The position numbers and the translations under genes are program-made. From Pseudocercospora fijiensis CIRAD86 (lineage: Eukaryota; Ascomycota; Dothideomycetes; Mycosphaerellales; Mycosphaerellaceae), in NCBI RefSeq assembly GCF_000340215.1, contig NW_006921532.1, forward strand, positions 2,893,337 to 2,957,336: a stretch of DNA of 64,000 nt, given 5' to 3'. How positions within the stretch are numbered: position 1 is the stretch's first letter; each line of letters starts with the position of its first letter. Below the pieces are notes generated by a model. It was given only the letters and a program-made list of their open reading frames with translations, had not been told where the DNA came from and searched no databases. This document shows, piece by piece, positions 53,065 to 64,000 of this stretch.

Positions 53065-55097
53065 TAGTCTATAGATAGAAGGCTATTAATAGCCGATACT
53101 TTAGTCTTAGCTATAGGTATATTTCGCTCTAATAGTGCGATATAAATGTCGAGCCCCTATCGGAGACTATCCCCTTAGGGGTTCCCTAATAGGTATAGAA
53201 GATTTTAGTCTATAGCGCCTCTACTATATTAATAGCAGTCTAATCCTTACGCGCCGGGATATATCGAGCGCCTTTAGTAAATCGGTCTACTATAATAAGG
53301 ATAGTATTATATACGTCCTTACTATCCCTACGCTTAGTAGGCGGAAGGCCTATAATAAAGTCTATTATAAGCTCTATAAATAGCTTGTAAGGGATTAGTA
53401 AAGAGGACAACTCGCTAAAAGGCTAATGCTTTAGTGCCTTAATACGTTAGTATACGGTATATATATTAACGTATTCCTTTATATCCTACTTACTATTTAG
53501 CTAGTAGTATATACGCGATAGTAGCTCGTACGACCTCTCTATACTATAGTAACCGGCAAGCTTACTATTATAGTATCGCTTAAGAAGTTCTTATCGGATC
53601 GAATGTTTAGCGGGGACATAGTATCTGCCCTTGAACTTTAAATAACCTTTATTATCGATCGACTAATTGTTACTCTTACTAGATCGAGTCTTTCGTCTAC
53701 TTATAAGCTTATCGATACGTTTAGTAGTAAAGGCGTCCCTCTACTAAGCCCGTAATAGCTTATCTATAAAGTAGTATAAACGATTAACTATCCCTATTTA
53801 TAAGGTTATTTAATAGCACCCTCGCTATTAAACGAGGTACGTATTATATACATCTAATAGCACTAGTAGCCGGATTAACTATATTAGTGCTTTAATCGCT
53901 ATTACTATATATAGCGATATCGACTAGGGAGTTATTATAACTTCTCCTATCTATGTCCTTAGCCCTTGCCTTAATACGCACTATTAATATAGTAAGAGTA
54001 TTAATATGCTTTAAGCCGTCGCGGAGTCCGGTAAGCCGCTTATCCTACGCTTACTTATTAATAATACGGGCTATAGCAATCTTATACTATAGGGTTAGAA
54101 ACAATGAATTAATAGATTGCTAAGTCCCGCTATCGTAATTAGGTCGCCTCGATAGGCTATTAGTAGGGTTACTTACGCCTAGCCGATATAATATATTAAA
54201 ATCGAACCTAGCGAGGTAGACGGCCTATCTAGCCTATCGACCTATAACCCTAGTAACCTTCGTAATTCTATAGAGGTTATTATAGTCCGTATAGACCTAA
54301 ATAGGGTACTAAGTACTATCGAGATAATAGCGCTAGTACTTAAAGGCTTCTACGATTGCTAAGAGCTCTTATTCGTAGGTCTCGTAGCGACGCTTAGTAT
54401 CGATTATCTTCCTTAAGAAGAAAGCAATCGGGTACTAGTAATAGTTATTATCTAATTGCTATAATATAATAGCCGATATAGCGAACTGTAAAGCGTTAGT
54501 CTTAATGCGGATTAGTTTGCTTAGTACTAAGTAGTATAATAAGGGGACTTTAGTAAAGCGCTTCTTTAAACCGTTAAAAGCGGCTTATACTCTGTTAGTC
54601 TATTTAAACTCTCTAGATAGATTAGCCTTAGTTTTAGTAAGCTTAGTTAGTAGCATTACGTACCGCGAGTAACCTTCGATAAATCGACGGTAGAAGTTAG
54701 CAAAACCTAGGAATAATTAAAGCTCTTTAATACTAGTAGGTGTTAGCTATTTAGTAATAGTCTTAATTCGATTAGGATTAGCCTTAACACCCTCGGTTAA
54801 TACGAGGAAGCTAAGGAAGGACACCTCTTTAGCAGTAAAGGTGCATTTAGAAGGCTTATAATATAGGCTATAGGCCTATAGGCGGTCGAGCACCCTACGT
54901 ACTATAGCCTAGTACTTTGCGATATTAGGTAAATAGGTATAAACTAGGATATCGTCTAGGTAAACTATATAGAGGTAATCTAATAGGCCTAATAGGGCCC
55001 GATTAATATAGGACTAGAATATTATAGGGGCGTTAGCTAGCCTAAATAGTATAACTAAGTACTTAAAATAGCTATAACGAGTGCGAAAGGCTATCTT

Positions 55098-55472
55098 CTA
55101 TTTATCGCCCTTGCGAATACAAATGCGGTAATAGGCGTCCTTAATAACTAATATAGTATAGTAGTAGGCACTAGAAAGGCGATCGAGGGTCTTATTAATA
55201 AGCGGAAGTAGATAGCGGTCCTTAATAGTAACAGTATTAAGCCTACGGTAATTAACATATAGGCGTAGGCTACTATCCTTCTTTAGTACGAATAGGATAG
55301 GGGCGCTAGTAGGGCTATTGCTATACCGTATCCGGCTATTAGCTAGGTTTTCCTCTAGATACTTACGTAATATAGCAAGCTCTCGTTTACTAAGGTTGTA
55401 GAGAGGCCTAAAAGGAACCTCCTTACTCTCTATAATATTAATCTTATAATCCGTCTTTTTAAATATAGGCAA
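55098..55472 (-). pseudogene. Family C2 reverse transcriptase fragment
   Basis: 124-residue open stretch homologous to the C1 fragment, with YRRLNTVTIKDRYLLPL and LVIKDAYYRI. The first catalytic Asp block is altered (LVIKDAYY versus LDIKDAYY in C1). The downstream catalytic loop near 54,945-54,965 still reads YLDD. Confidence 0.8.
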
Positions 55473-57748
55473 TATCGATGCTAGGTAGTGTTTAAATATA
55501 TTAATATAGGTCTCTCGGATAGGCTCTAGTATACGAGCAAGCTAATTAGGATTATTAGGGGGCATAGGTTTATCGTTATTACTACCGAGTAGATCGGTAG
55601 TTAGATTAGCTAAGGCGGAGGCTAGTATTAGGTTGCTAATAAACAGGACCCTAATATCGTTAGGGCACTCGCTAACATTAATGTATTTAATGTCCTCTTT
55701 CCTAGCGATTCTAAATCGCTACTTCTAGATACCTAAGTCTATAGCTATAGCGTAGTACTTAAGAACAGGGTTGCTAATAACAATGTCGGATAGAAGGCTA
55801 TCTATGTCTACCGCGTAGGTAGTAAAGTCTAGTAGGCGCTTATTGCCGAGGTTATCTCTTAGGACTATATAAATATAGTAGGCTCTATAGGTTAAGTGCC
55901 GAGCGTTATTAAACTAAGCAAGGGTTAGTAGGTTAGTCCTAGGCAGTTATCGAAGGTCTAATTGCTTAGCTAGGCGATAGCTAATAAGGGCGCTAACTGA
56001 GTTTCCTAGATCTAGTATAACCTTAGCTTTATAGTTAGCGTCGTGCCTAGATATAAGACAGGTACGTATAATAGCTAGTATAATATCGATAGTCTTACGC
56101 CGTATAAGGCTAACAGTTAGTGCGGCGCTTATTCTTTTTTCGAAGGTTAGCCTATAGGGGTAGCGTTAGCTACTAAAAGGTGCTTCCGGTACTTAGTAGT
56201 AGTACGGTTAATTCGGGCCTAGTCCTTAGGTTTGTCGCATTAGCCTAGTAGATAGCTAGTACTATTACAATTAAAGCACTTTAATCTAGTTAGGGGGTTA
56301 CTATAGCCGCTATTACTACTATTGTTAGTTAAGCGATTAGTACTATAGGAATACGAGCCCCTTCTACGGCCCCTATTACGGCCTCCTCTATATAGCCGCC
56401 GGCTACGGCTTCTTCTACGGTCGTTGTTACTATTCCTATTATTAGCATTATTATTCTAGTAGGAACCTTAGTTTCCTCCGCGGCTACTACGGTTACTACG
56501 GTTAGTACTAGTTAGTCGGATCCTCGATTCTAGCCGTTACTAAAGCTAAACAGCTCGTTTAGCTATTTCTACTTCGACTATAAATTAAATGCGTATTAGA
56601 TTAGCCTATTCGAATATATAGCGGCGGTCTAGTTTAAGGACTAATTCCTATCTCAATTTAGGGCGTATTTCGGAGATCTATATAGAATTAGTTTTAGCCG
56701 GAAGGTTATCCTCGAGAGTCTTTAAATAGGCCTTAAATAAACGAGCCGATTAATTAGTCTTTTGTTTAGCTCGAAGGTATTAGTCCTAAGCGTGTTATTG
56801 CCTTAGTATAGGGTTTCTAAGGGTGTCTAGCATAATAGTCTTATAGTCTTGCTACTAAATAGCGGTCTAATTAGTAAGAGAGTCGAAATAGTTATCCTAG
56901 GTGCGCTTTAGGTCTCTATTAATATACTATATAGCATAGACGACTAGCGAATAGTCGTCTAGCAGGGCCCTTAGTACATTCCGCTAGTTCAATTTACAAT
57001 CGCGTATATAATTATTATACTGCTTACAGCTAGAACTATTAAACACAGTACAGTCCTTAAGCTTAGTATCCTTCTTTTAAATAGAAGGTCCTACTACTAG
57101 TTCTAGTCTATTAGTAGTTATTAGGGCTTCCTATAGGCGGCGAATCTCGAGGAGATTATCCTTTAGCTATTGTTCTTAACGTAGGGCAGTAAGCCTGTTT
57201 TAAGTAGCTTCTTAAAGTCTCCCTACTAGTTAAGGGCTAAAGGCTAGCTAGCTATATCGTCGATTAATAATATTGTTAATAATGTCGTTAATAGGCAATT
57301 CTAGATTATTACCTAGAATTATAGGTTCTTCTTTAATAGGCCTAGTAGTAGGCTCTCTAGTAGTAGGCTCTTTAGTAGGTACTTTAGTAGGTACTTTAGT
57401 AGGCACTGTGCTACTAGCGTTGTCGTTGCTAGCGCTACTAGCGGCAGCACGGTTGTTGTTTCGTAATAAACTAGCTATTATAAGGGGCGATACTAATAAT
57501 ATATTGTTAGCCCCTAAGATACGGATATAGCGGAATTAGTAGATATCGGCCTAGTATACTTAACTTAGTGTAATAGGCCGTATAGAAGGCCTTACTTAAT
57601 AATTAGTACGGTTGTTTCGATAGAATAGTACGTATAGGTCCCGTTCTTTAGGCGTAATATAGTTAGATTAGTCTTATTCGTAGCTATACCGCTAAAAGCT
57701 TGAAATAAGGACTATCTAGCTACTACCCTTAAAGGGTAGATCGAATAC

Positions 57749-57947
57749 TATATAAGAAGGGTTATATTAGCAGGTAGATAGGGTAGTAGTAGGTATAAGT
57801 AGTATTCGATAAGGAGCTAGGAGGAGAGGGAGGAAGGTAGGCAAGTTAGCCTATTACTAAGCGCCAAGCCCTGCCTAAGGCACTAAGATCCTAGCTTCAC
57901 TTAGCCTAGTTATATACTAATTACGTATAGCCTCTTTAGCCCTAACA
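57749..57947 (-). repeat. Family C 5' LTR of copy C2, abutting copy C3
   Basis: 199 bp, from TATATAAGAAGGG to CCTAACA. It is flanked on its high side directly by the 3' part of copy C3, so one LTR separates two copies in the same orientation. Confidence 0.75.
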
Positions 57948-60900
57948 ATTAGTCGCTTAATCTTTTAAGCGGCTTAAAGTTTTAATTAAACCCTTAGTAG
58001 GTTTAATCTTTTAACTTAGTTAGTATAGTGCTTTAGGCTCGTAGTATAGGTAAGGTTAGTAATAGTAGCGAGCAGGTAATATTAACAATAGCGGCGCTAG
58101 CCGTCTTAGCGCTAACTTTACCTTGCTTCTAATTTCCTTCTTTAACTAATAACAACTCGGCAATACCGTTACTAATATAGCTATGCCTTTCCTTCTTTAA
58201 GGAGCAACTTACTCCGTAATACCGTTACTAATATAGCCGCGCCGGCCGCCGGCATACTACTAACTCGTAGCGCGATACTATTATCTTTATTACCGTTATT
58301 CGTATGTACGCGCGTATCGCCCTTATCGATCGCTTAGGCCTTAGGGCCTCGGCAGAATAAAGGAATAAGAGGGGGCGCTAAGAGAAGGGTCTTATAGGGT
58401 ACGCTAGTAAAGAGGGGGATTCTATAGTAGTATAGTATTATTGTCCCTTATTGCTAACAATTACTTGCCTCTAATTAGTTAGCTAATAGCACCCTAGGGG
58501 TAGTATTAATCCTAGGCCTTTCTAGTAATATTATAGGCCCTTAGTCTTCTTCTTGTTCTTTACGCTAGTCTAATACTTATCTAACAACTTAGCTATATCC
58601 TCGAAGGAGTCTTTAGCCTCCTACGAGTCCTATTTAGGTAAATAGCCTTACTATCTTAATAGGTATTCCTTCTTGCCTTACCTAGTCCGGTACTTTAGAA
58701 TGCGTTCTATAGACTATAGCTCTTCCCTATCGGCTAAGACTTCTTCTAACTTAGCAGGCGCTTTATCGCCTTCGCGCTAGTAGTATAGTTTAAGGAGGGA
58801 GATATAGAAGGTGTTATAGATAGTATAATAAGATAGAAGCTATAACTAGTAGGCCTATATACCCTTAGCCTCTCGAATGCAGAATAGGCTAATATATCTT
58901 AGTACGAGCTTAGGCCTTGTTTTGCTATTAGGTAATAGGTGCTTGCGGATACGGAGGTTCTTCGTACTAAGTATAACTATATCGCCTTGTTTAAAGGTTA
59001 TTAGTATATAGCGCTTATCGTAGTAGGTCTTTTAGTACTCTTAAGCCTTTGTTAGTTTCTTAGCTATCTTAGTATAGATTTCTCGCATCTTTTAAACCCT
59101 CTTAATAGCCGCTAGTATCTTAGGTGTTAGTACTTAACGCGCTTCCCTTTCCTTACGCTCGGCCTCGAGCGAGGTAAACAGGTCTTATAGTAAGGTAGCG
59201 TTTTGGCCTATTATAGCTATATAGGGTAAGACCTTAGTTAATAAGTGCAGACTATTGTTATATACGAATTCTATAGGTTAGAGGAGGTTAACCTAATCCT
59301 CGGGGTTCTCGTTAATATAACTGCGTAGGTACTACTATAGGGTAGCGTTCTGCCTCTCTGTTTAACCGTTAGTCTGCGGATAGGAGGCTATTAATAGCCG
59401 ATACTTTAGTCTTAGCTATAAGCAAATCTCGCTCTAATAGTGCGATATAAATATCGAGCCCCTATCGGAGACTATCCCCTTAGGGGTCCCCTAGTAGCTA
59501 TAGAAGATGTTGTTCTATAGTGCTTTAGCTATATTAATAGCCGTCTAATCCTTCCGGGTAGGAATATAACGAGCGCCCTTAGTAAACCAGTCTACGACAA
59601 CTAGGATAGCATTATATATATCCTTGCTGCCTCTACGCTTAGTAGGCGGAAGGCCTATAATAAAGTCTATTATAAGCTTAGCAAATAGCTTATAAGGGAT
59701 TAGTAGTAAGGACAACTCGCTAAAAGGCTAATGCTTTAGTGCCTTAATACGTTAATATACGGCATACGTGTTTATATAGTCCTTTATATCCCGCTTACTA
59801 TTTAGCTAGTAGTATATACGCGATAGTAGCTCGTGCGACCTCTCTATACTATAGTAACCGGCAAGCTTACTATTATAGTATCGCTTAAGAAGCTCTTATC
59901 GGATCGAATGCTCGGTAGGGATGTAGAGCCTACCCTTATAGCGCAAATAGCTATTAGCATTAATCGACTAATTCTTACTGGATCTAGTCTTGCGGCTACT
60001 TCTAAGCTAGTCTATATAAGCCGTAGTAAAGGCGTCCCTTTACTAAGCACGTAATAGCTTATCTATAAATGCTCGGCTATCCCTATCTGCAAGTTCGCTT
60101 AATAGCACCCTCGCTATCTTACGTAGTACGCACTATATGCATCTAGTAGTGCTAGTAGCCGGATTAGCTGTATTAGTGCTTTAATTACTATTACTATATG
60201 TAGCGATATCGACTAGGGAGTTATTATAACTTCTCCTATCTATATCCTTAGCCCTTACCTTAATACGCACTATTAATATAGTAAGAGTATTAATATGCTT
60301 TAAGCCGTCGCGGAGTCTAGTAAGCCGCTTATCCTACGCTTACTTATTAATAATACGGGCTATAGCAATCTTATGCTATAGGGTTAGAAACAAAGAATTA
60401 ATATACTAAGTCTCGCTATTGTAATTAGGTCGCCTCGATAGGCTATTAGTAGGGTTACTTACGCCTAGCCGATATAGTATATTAAAATCGAACCCGGCGA
60501 GGTAGACGGCCTATCTAGCCTATCGACCTATAACTCTAGTAACCTTCGTAATTCTACAGAGGTTATTATAGTCCGTATAGACCTAAATAGCGTGCTATAC
60601 ACTATCGAGATAGTAGCGCTAGTACTTAAAGGCTTTAACGATTGCTAAGAGCTCTTACTCGTAGGTTTCGTAGCGACGCTCTATATCGATTATCTTTCGT
60701 AAAAAGAAGGCAATTAGGTGCTAGTAGTAGTCCCTATCTAACTACTAAGACATTATAGCTAATATAGCAAACTGTAAAGCGTTAGTCTTAATACGGATTA
60801 GTTTACTTAGTACGAAGTAGTATAATAAGGGGACTTTAGTAAATCGCTTCTTTAAACCGTTAAAAGCGGCTTACGCTTTATTAGTCTAATTAAACTCTCT

Positions 60901-63900
60901 AGATAGATTAGCCTTAGTTTTAGTAAGCTTAGTTAGGGGCATTACGTATCGTAAATAGCTCTTAATAAAGCGACGATAGAAATTAGCGAAGCCGAGGAAT
61001 AACTAAAGTTCTTTAATACTAGTAGGTATTAGCTACTTAGTAATAGTCTTAATCCGATTAGGATTAGCCTTAATACCCTTAGTTAATACGAGGAAGCTAA
61101 GGAAGGCTACCTCCTTAGTAGTAAAGGTACATTTAGAAGGCTTATAATATAGTCTATAGGCTCGTAGGCGGTCGAGGACCTTACGTACTATAGCCTAGTA
61201 CTCTATAATATTAGGTAAGTATATATAGACTAGGATATCGTCTAGGTAGACTATATAGAGGTAGTCTAATAGGCCTAATAGGGCCCGATTGATATAGGAC
61301 TAGAATGTTATAGGAGCGTTTGCTAGCCTAAATAGCATAACTAGGTACTTAAAATAGCTATAGCGAGTATAGAAGGCTGTCTTCTATTCGTCGCCCTTAC
61401 GAATACAGATGCGGTAATAGGCGTCCTTAATGTCTAACGTAGTATAGTAGTAGGCACTAGAAAGGCGATCGAGGGTCTTATTAATAAGCGGAAGTAAATA
61501 GCGGTCTTTAATAGTAATAGCATTAAGTCTACGATAGTTAATATATAGGCGTAGGCTACTATCCTTCTTTAGTACGAATAGGATAGGTATACTAGTAGGG
61601 CTATTACTATACTAAATTCGACTATTAGCTAGGTTCTTATCTAGGTACTTACGTAATATAGCAAGCTCTCTTTTACTAAGGTTATAGAGTAGCCTAAAAG
61701 GGACCTCCTTGCCCTATATAATATCGATCTTATAGTCCGTCTCTTTAAATATAGGCAACGTCGATGCTAAGTAGTATTTAAATATATTAATATAGGTCTC
61801 TCGAATAGGCTATAGTATACGAGCAAGTTAATTAGGGTCTGTACTATTAGGGGGTACCGGTTTATCGTTATTACTACCGAGTAGGTCGGTAGTCGGATTA
61901 GCTAAGGCGGAGGCTAGTATTAGGTTGCTAATAAACAGGACCCTAATATCGTTAGGGCACTCGCTAACGTCGATATACTTAATGTCCTCTTTCCTAGCGA
62001 TTCTAAATCGCTACTATTAAAGGCCTAAGTCTATAGTTATAGCGTAGTGCTTAAGGATAGGGTTGCTAATAATAATAGTAGCTCCTTTATATAGGTTGTC
62101 TATATCTACTATATAGGTAGTAAAGTCTAGTAGGCGTTTATTTCCGAGGTTGTCCTTTAGAACTATAGGAATATAATAGGCCCTATAGGTTAAACGCCGG
62201 GCTTTATTAAACTAAGCAAGGGTTAGTAGGTTAGCTCTATTTAATTATTGAAGGTCTAATTACTTAGCTAGGCGATAGCTAATAAGGGCACTAACTGAAT
62301 TTCCTAGATCTAGTATAACCTTAGTCTAATAGTTAGTACCCTTCGTATCCTATATAAGGTAGGTACGTATAATAGCTAGCACAATATCGATAGTTTTACG
62401 CCGTATAAGGCTAATAGTTAGTGCGGCGCTTATTCTTTTTTCGACTAATTAGAAGGACCGATAGGGGTAGCGTTAGCGGCTAAAAGGTGCTTTCGGTATT
62501 TAGCGGTAGTACGGTTAATTCGGGCCTAGTCCTTAGGTTTGTCGCATTAGCCTAGTAAATAGCTAGTACTATTACAATTAAAGCACTTTAATCTAGTTAG
62601 TAGATTGCCGTAGCTATTATTATTATTAGTAGAGCGGTTAGTATTATAGGGATACGAGCCCCTTCTACGGCCCCTATCGCGGCCTCCTCTATATAGCCGT
62701 CGGCTACGGCCTCTTCTACGGTCGTTACTATTCCTATTATTAGCACTATTATCCTAGTAGGAACCTTAGTTTCCCCCGCGGCTACTATAGTTGCTACGGT
62801 TAGTACTAGTTAGTCGGATCCTTAATTCTAGTCGTTACTAGAGCTAGATAGCTCGTTTAGCTATTTCTACTTCGACTATAAATTAAATATATATTAGATT
62901 AGCTTGTTTAAATATACGGCGACGGTCTAATTCGAGGACAAGCTCCTATCTAAGCTTTAGGCGTATTTCCGAGATCTATATAGAATTAGTCTTAGCTAGA
63001 AGGTTATCTTTAAGGGTCTTTAAATAGGCCTCGAATAAGCGAGCCGATTAATTAGTCTTTTGTTTAGCTCGAAGATACTAGTCCTAAGCGTATTATTACC
63101 TTAGTATAGGGTTTCTAAGGGTGTCTAGTATAATAGTCTTATAGGTTTTCTACTAAATAGTAGTCTAGTTACTAAGGGAGTCGAAATAATTATCCTAAGT
63201 GCGTTTTAGTTCGCTATTAATATACTATATAGCGTATACGACTAAGGAATAGTTATCTAGTAGCGCTCTTAGTACGTTGCGCTAGTTAAGCTTATAGTCG
63301 CGAATATAGTCGTTATATTGCTTCCGACTAGAGCTATCGAATATAGTACAATCCTTAAGCTTAGTATCCTTCTTCTATATAGAAGGTCCTACTACTAGTC
63401 CCGGTTTAGTAGTAGTCGTTAGGGCTTCCTATAAGCGGCGAATCTCGAGGAGATTATCCTTTAGCTATTGTTCTTATCGTAAGGCAGTAAGCCTATTCTA
63501 AGTAGCTTCTTAAAGCCTCGCTACTAGCTAGGGGCCGAAGGCTAGTTAGCTATATCGACGGTTAACAATATTACTAAGGATATCGTTAACGGGCAACGAT
63601 AGGTTATCCCCTTCGATTATAGGTTCTTTAGTAGGCCCTCTACTAGGCTCTTTAGTAGGCACCTTAGTAGAAGGCACTTTAGTAGGCACTTCGGTAGGCA
63701 CTATACTACTAGCGTTATCGTTACTAGCGCTACTAGCGGCGCCGCGGTTGTTATTGCTTCGTAATAAGCCGGCTATTATAAGGGACAATACTAATAATAT
63801 ATTATAGGCCCCTAAGGTACGGATATAGCGGAATTAGTAGATATCGGCTTAGTACGATTAACTTAGTATAATAGGCCGTATAGAAGGCCTTACTTAATAA

Positions 63901-64000
63901 TTAGTACGGTTGTTTTAATAGAATAGTACGTATAGGTCCCGTTCTTCGGATATAATATAGTTAGATTAATAGTTTTCGTAGCTATACCGCTAAAAGCTTA
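57948..64000 (-). mobile_element. Family C copy C3, RIP-mutated, runs off the window
   Basis: Same order as C1 and C2 on the minus strand: chromodomain (about 58,620-58,710), integrase (about 59,530-59,720), RNase H (about 60,600-60,720), RT (about 61,220-61,760, catalytic loop YLDD), protease, zinc knuckle (about 62,560) and Gag. The 3' end lacks about 650 bp that C2 has between its LTR and the AATCTTTTAAGCGG block. The last bases (ACCGCTAAAAGCTTA) match C1 at about 21,745, so the 5' LTR should start about 60 bp beyond base 64,000. Confidence 0.8.
63546..63788 (-). pseudogene. Family C3 Gag N-terminal fragment with Pro-Thr-Lys repeat
   Basis: 80-residue open stretch starting MSLIIAGLLRSNNNRGAASS and containing a run of PTKVP/PTKEP units encoded by a 12-bp repeat. 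It is followed by NDILSNIVNRRYS and a stop. The equivalent repeat is at about 21,360-21,480 in C1 and 57,330-57,420 in C2. Confidence 0.65.

Larger units (their letters stand above)
48833..57947 (-). mobile_element. Family C copy C2, full-length but RIP-mutated and interrupted
   Basis: Minus-strand copy with both LTRs: 3' LTR at 48,833-49,029 and 5' LTR at 57,749-57,947. Beside the 3' LTR, at 49,032-49,044, the minus strand carries a purine tract AGAAGGGAAGCG, the position and type of a polypurine primer. Chromodomain, integrase, RNase H, RT, protease, zinc knuckle and Gag follow in C1 order. A 1,994-bp Fot1/pogo element splits it at 51,071-53,064; without that it is about 7.1 kb. All polyprotein frames are broken by stops. 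Confidence 0.8.

Noticed and set aside
59833..60054. 73-codon plus-strand frame in copy C3
   Set aside because: Antisense to family C pol and not maintained as an open frame in the C1 and C2 copies.
46690..64000. Idea that the repeat block is a centromere or subtelomere
   Set aside because: Retrotransposon clusters fit but no telomere repeat, satellite array or other specific signal is visible.

Overview
The window reads as a filamentous ascomycete chromosome, probably a dothideomycete. Genes are compact with few introns of about 48-140 bp, and the repeats carry a strong repeat-induced point mutation (RIP) signature. Species cannot be named from sequence alone. Three zones are visible. Bases 1 to about 22,650 and about 46,690 to 64,000 are transposon graveyards. 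Between them lies a gene island of about 24 kb with normal base composition and a dozen genes.

Left flank: remains of three different Ty3/Gypsy retrotransposons, all on the minus strand. Family A (about 1-10,600) keeps integrase, reverse transcriptase (RT) and Gag traces. Family B (about 10,640-15,770) keeps Gag, protease and the start of RT. Family C copy C1 (about 15,780-22,004) has a 199-bp 5' LTR. Right flank: a truncated plus-strand family C copy (C4), then a minus-strand full-length copy C2 interrupted by a Fot1/pogo-type DNA transposon with a TA target duplication, then copy C3, which runs off the window end. CpA and TpG are strongly depleted throughout while CpG survives. CAA, CAG and TGG codons have become stops, so none of these elements has an intact polyprotein.

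Gene island, in order: aldo-keto reductase (+), CENP-S/MHF1 histone-fold protein (-), AA11-type chitin-active LPMO (+), zinc-dependent polyol dehydrogenase (-), KduD-like short-chain dehydrogenase (+), myo-inositol oxygenase (+), BET double-bromodomain protein (-), Utp12-domain rRNA-processing protein (+), a DUF4050/Gag1-like clamp protein (-), and two proteins of unknown function (-).

The aldo-keto reductase, polyol dehydrogenase, short-chain dehydrogenase and myo-inositol oxygenase lie within about 9.5 kb. They could supply several steps of an inositol-to-glucuronate-to-gluconate route; this is an inference from enzyme families. The remaining genes are housekeeping (chromatin, ribosome assembly, probable growth signalling). 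I see no tRNA, rRNA or CRISPR array. I found no convincing wholly new system; the most notable features are the sugar-acid gene group, the strictly CpA-type RIP landscape with sharp borders, and the nested transposon structure on the right.
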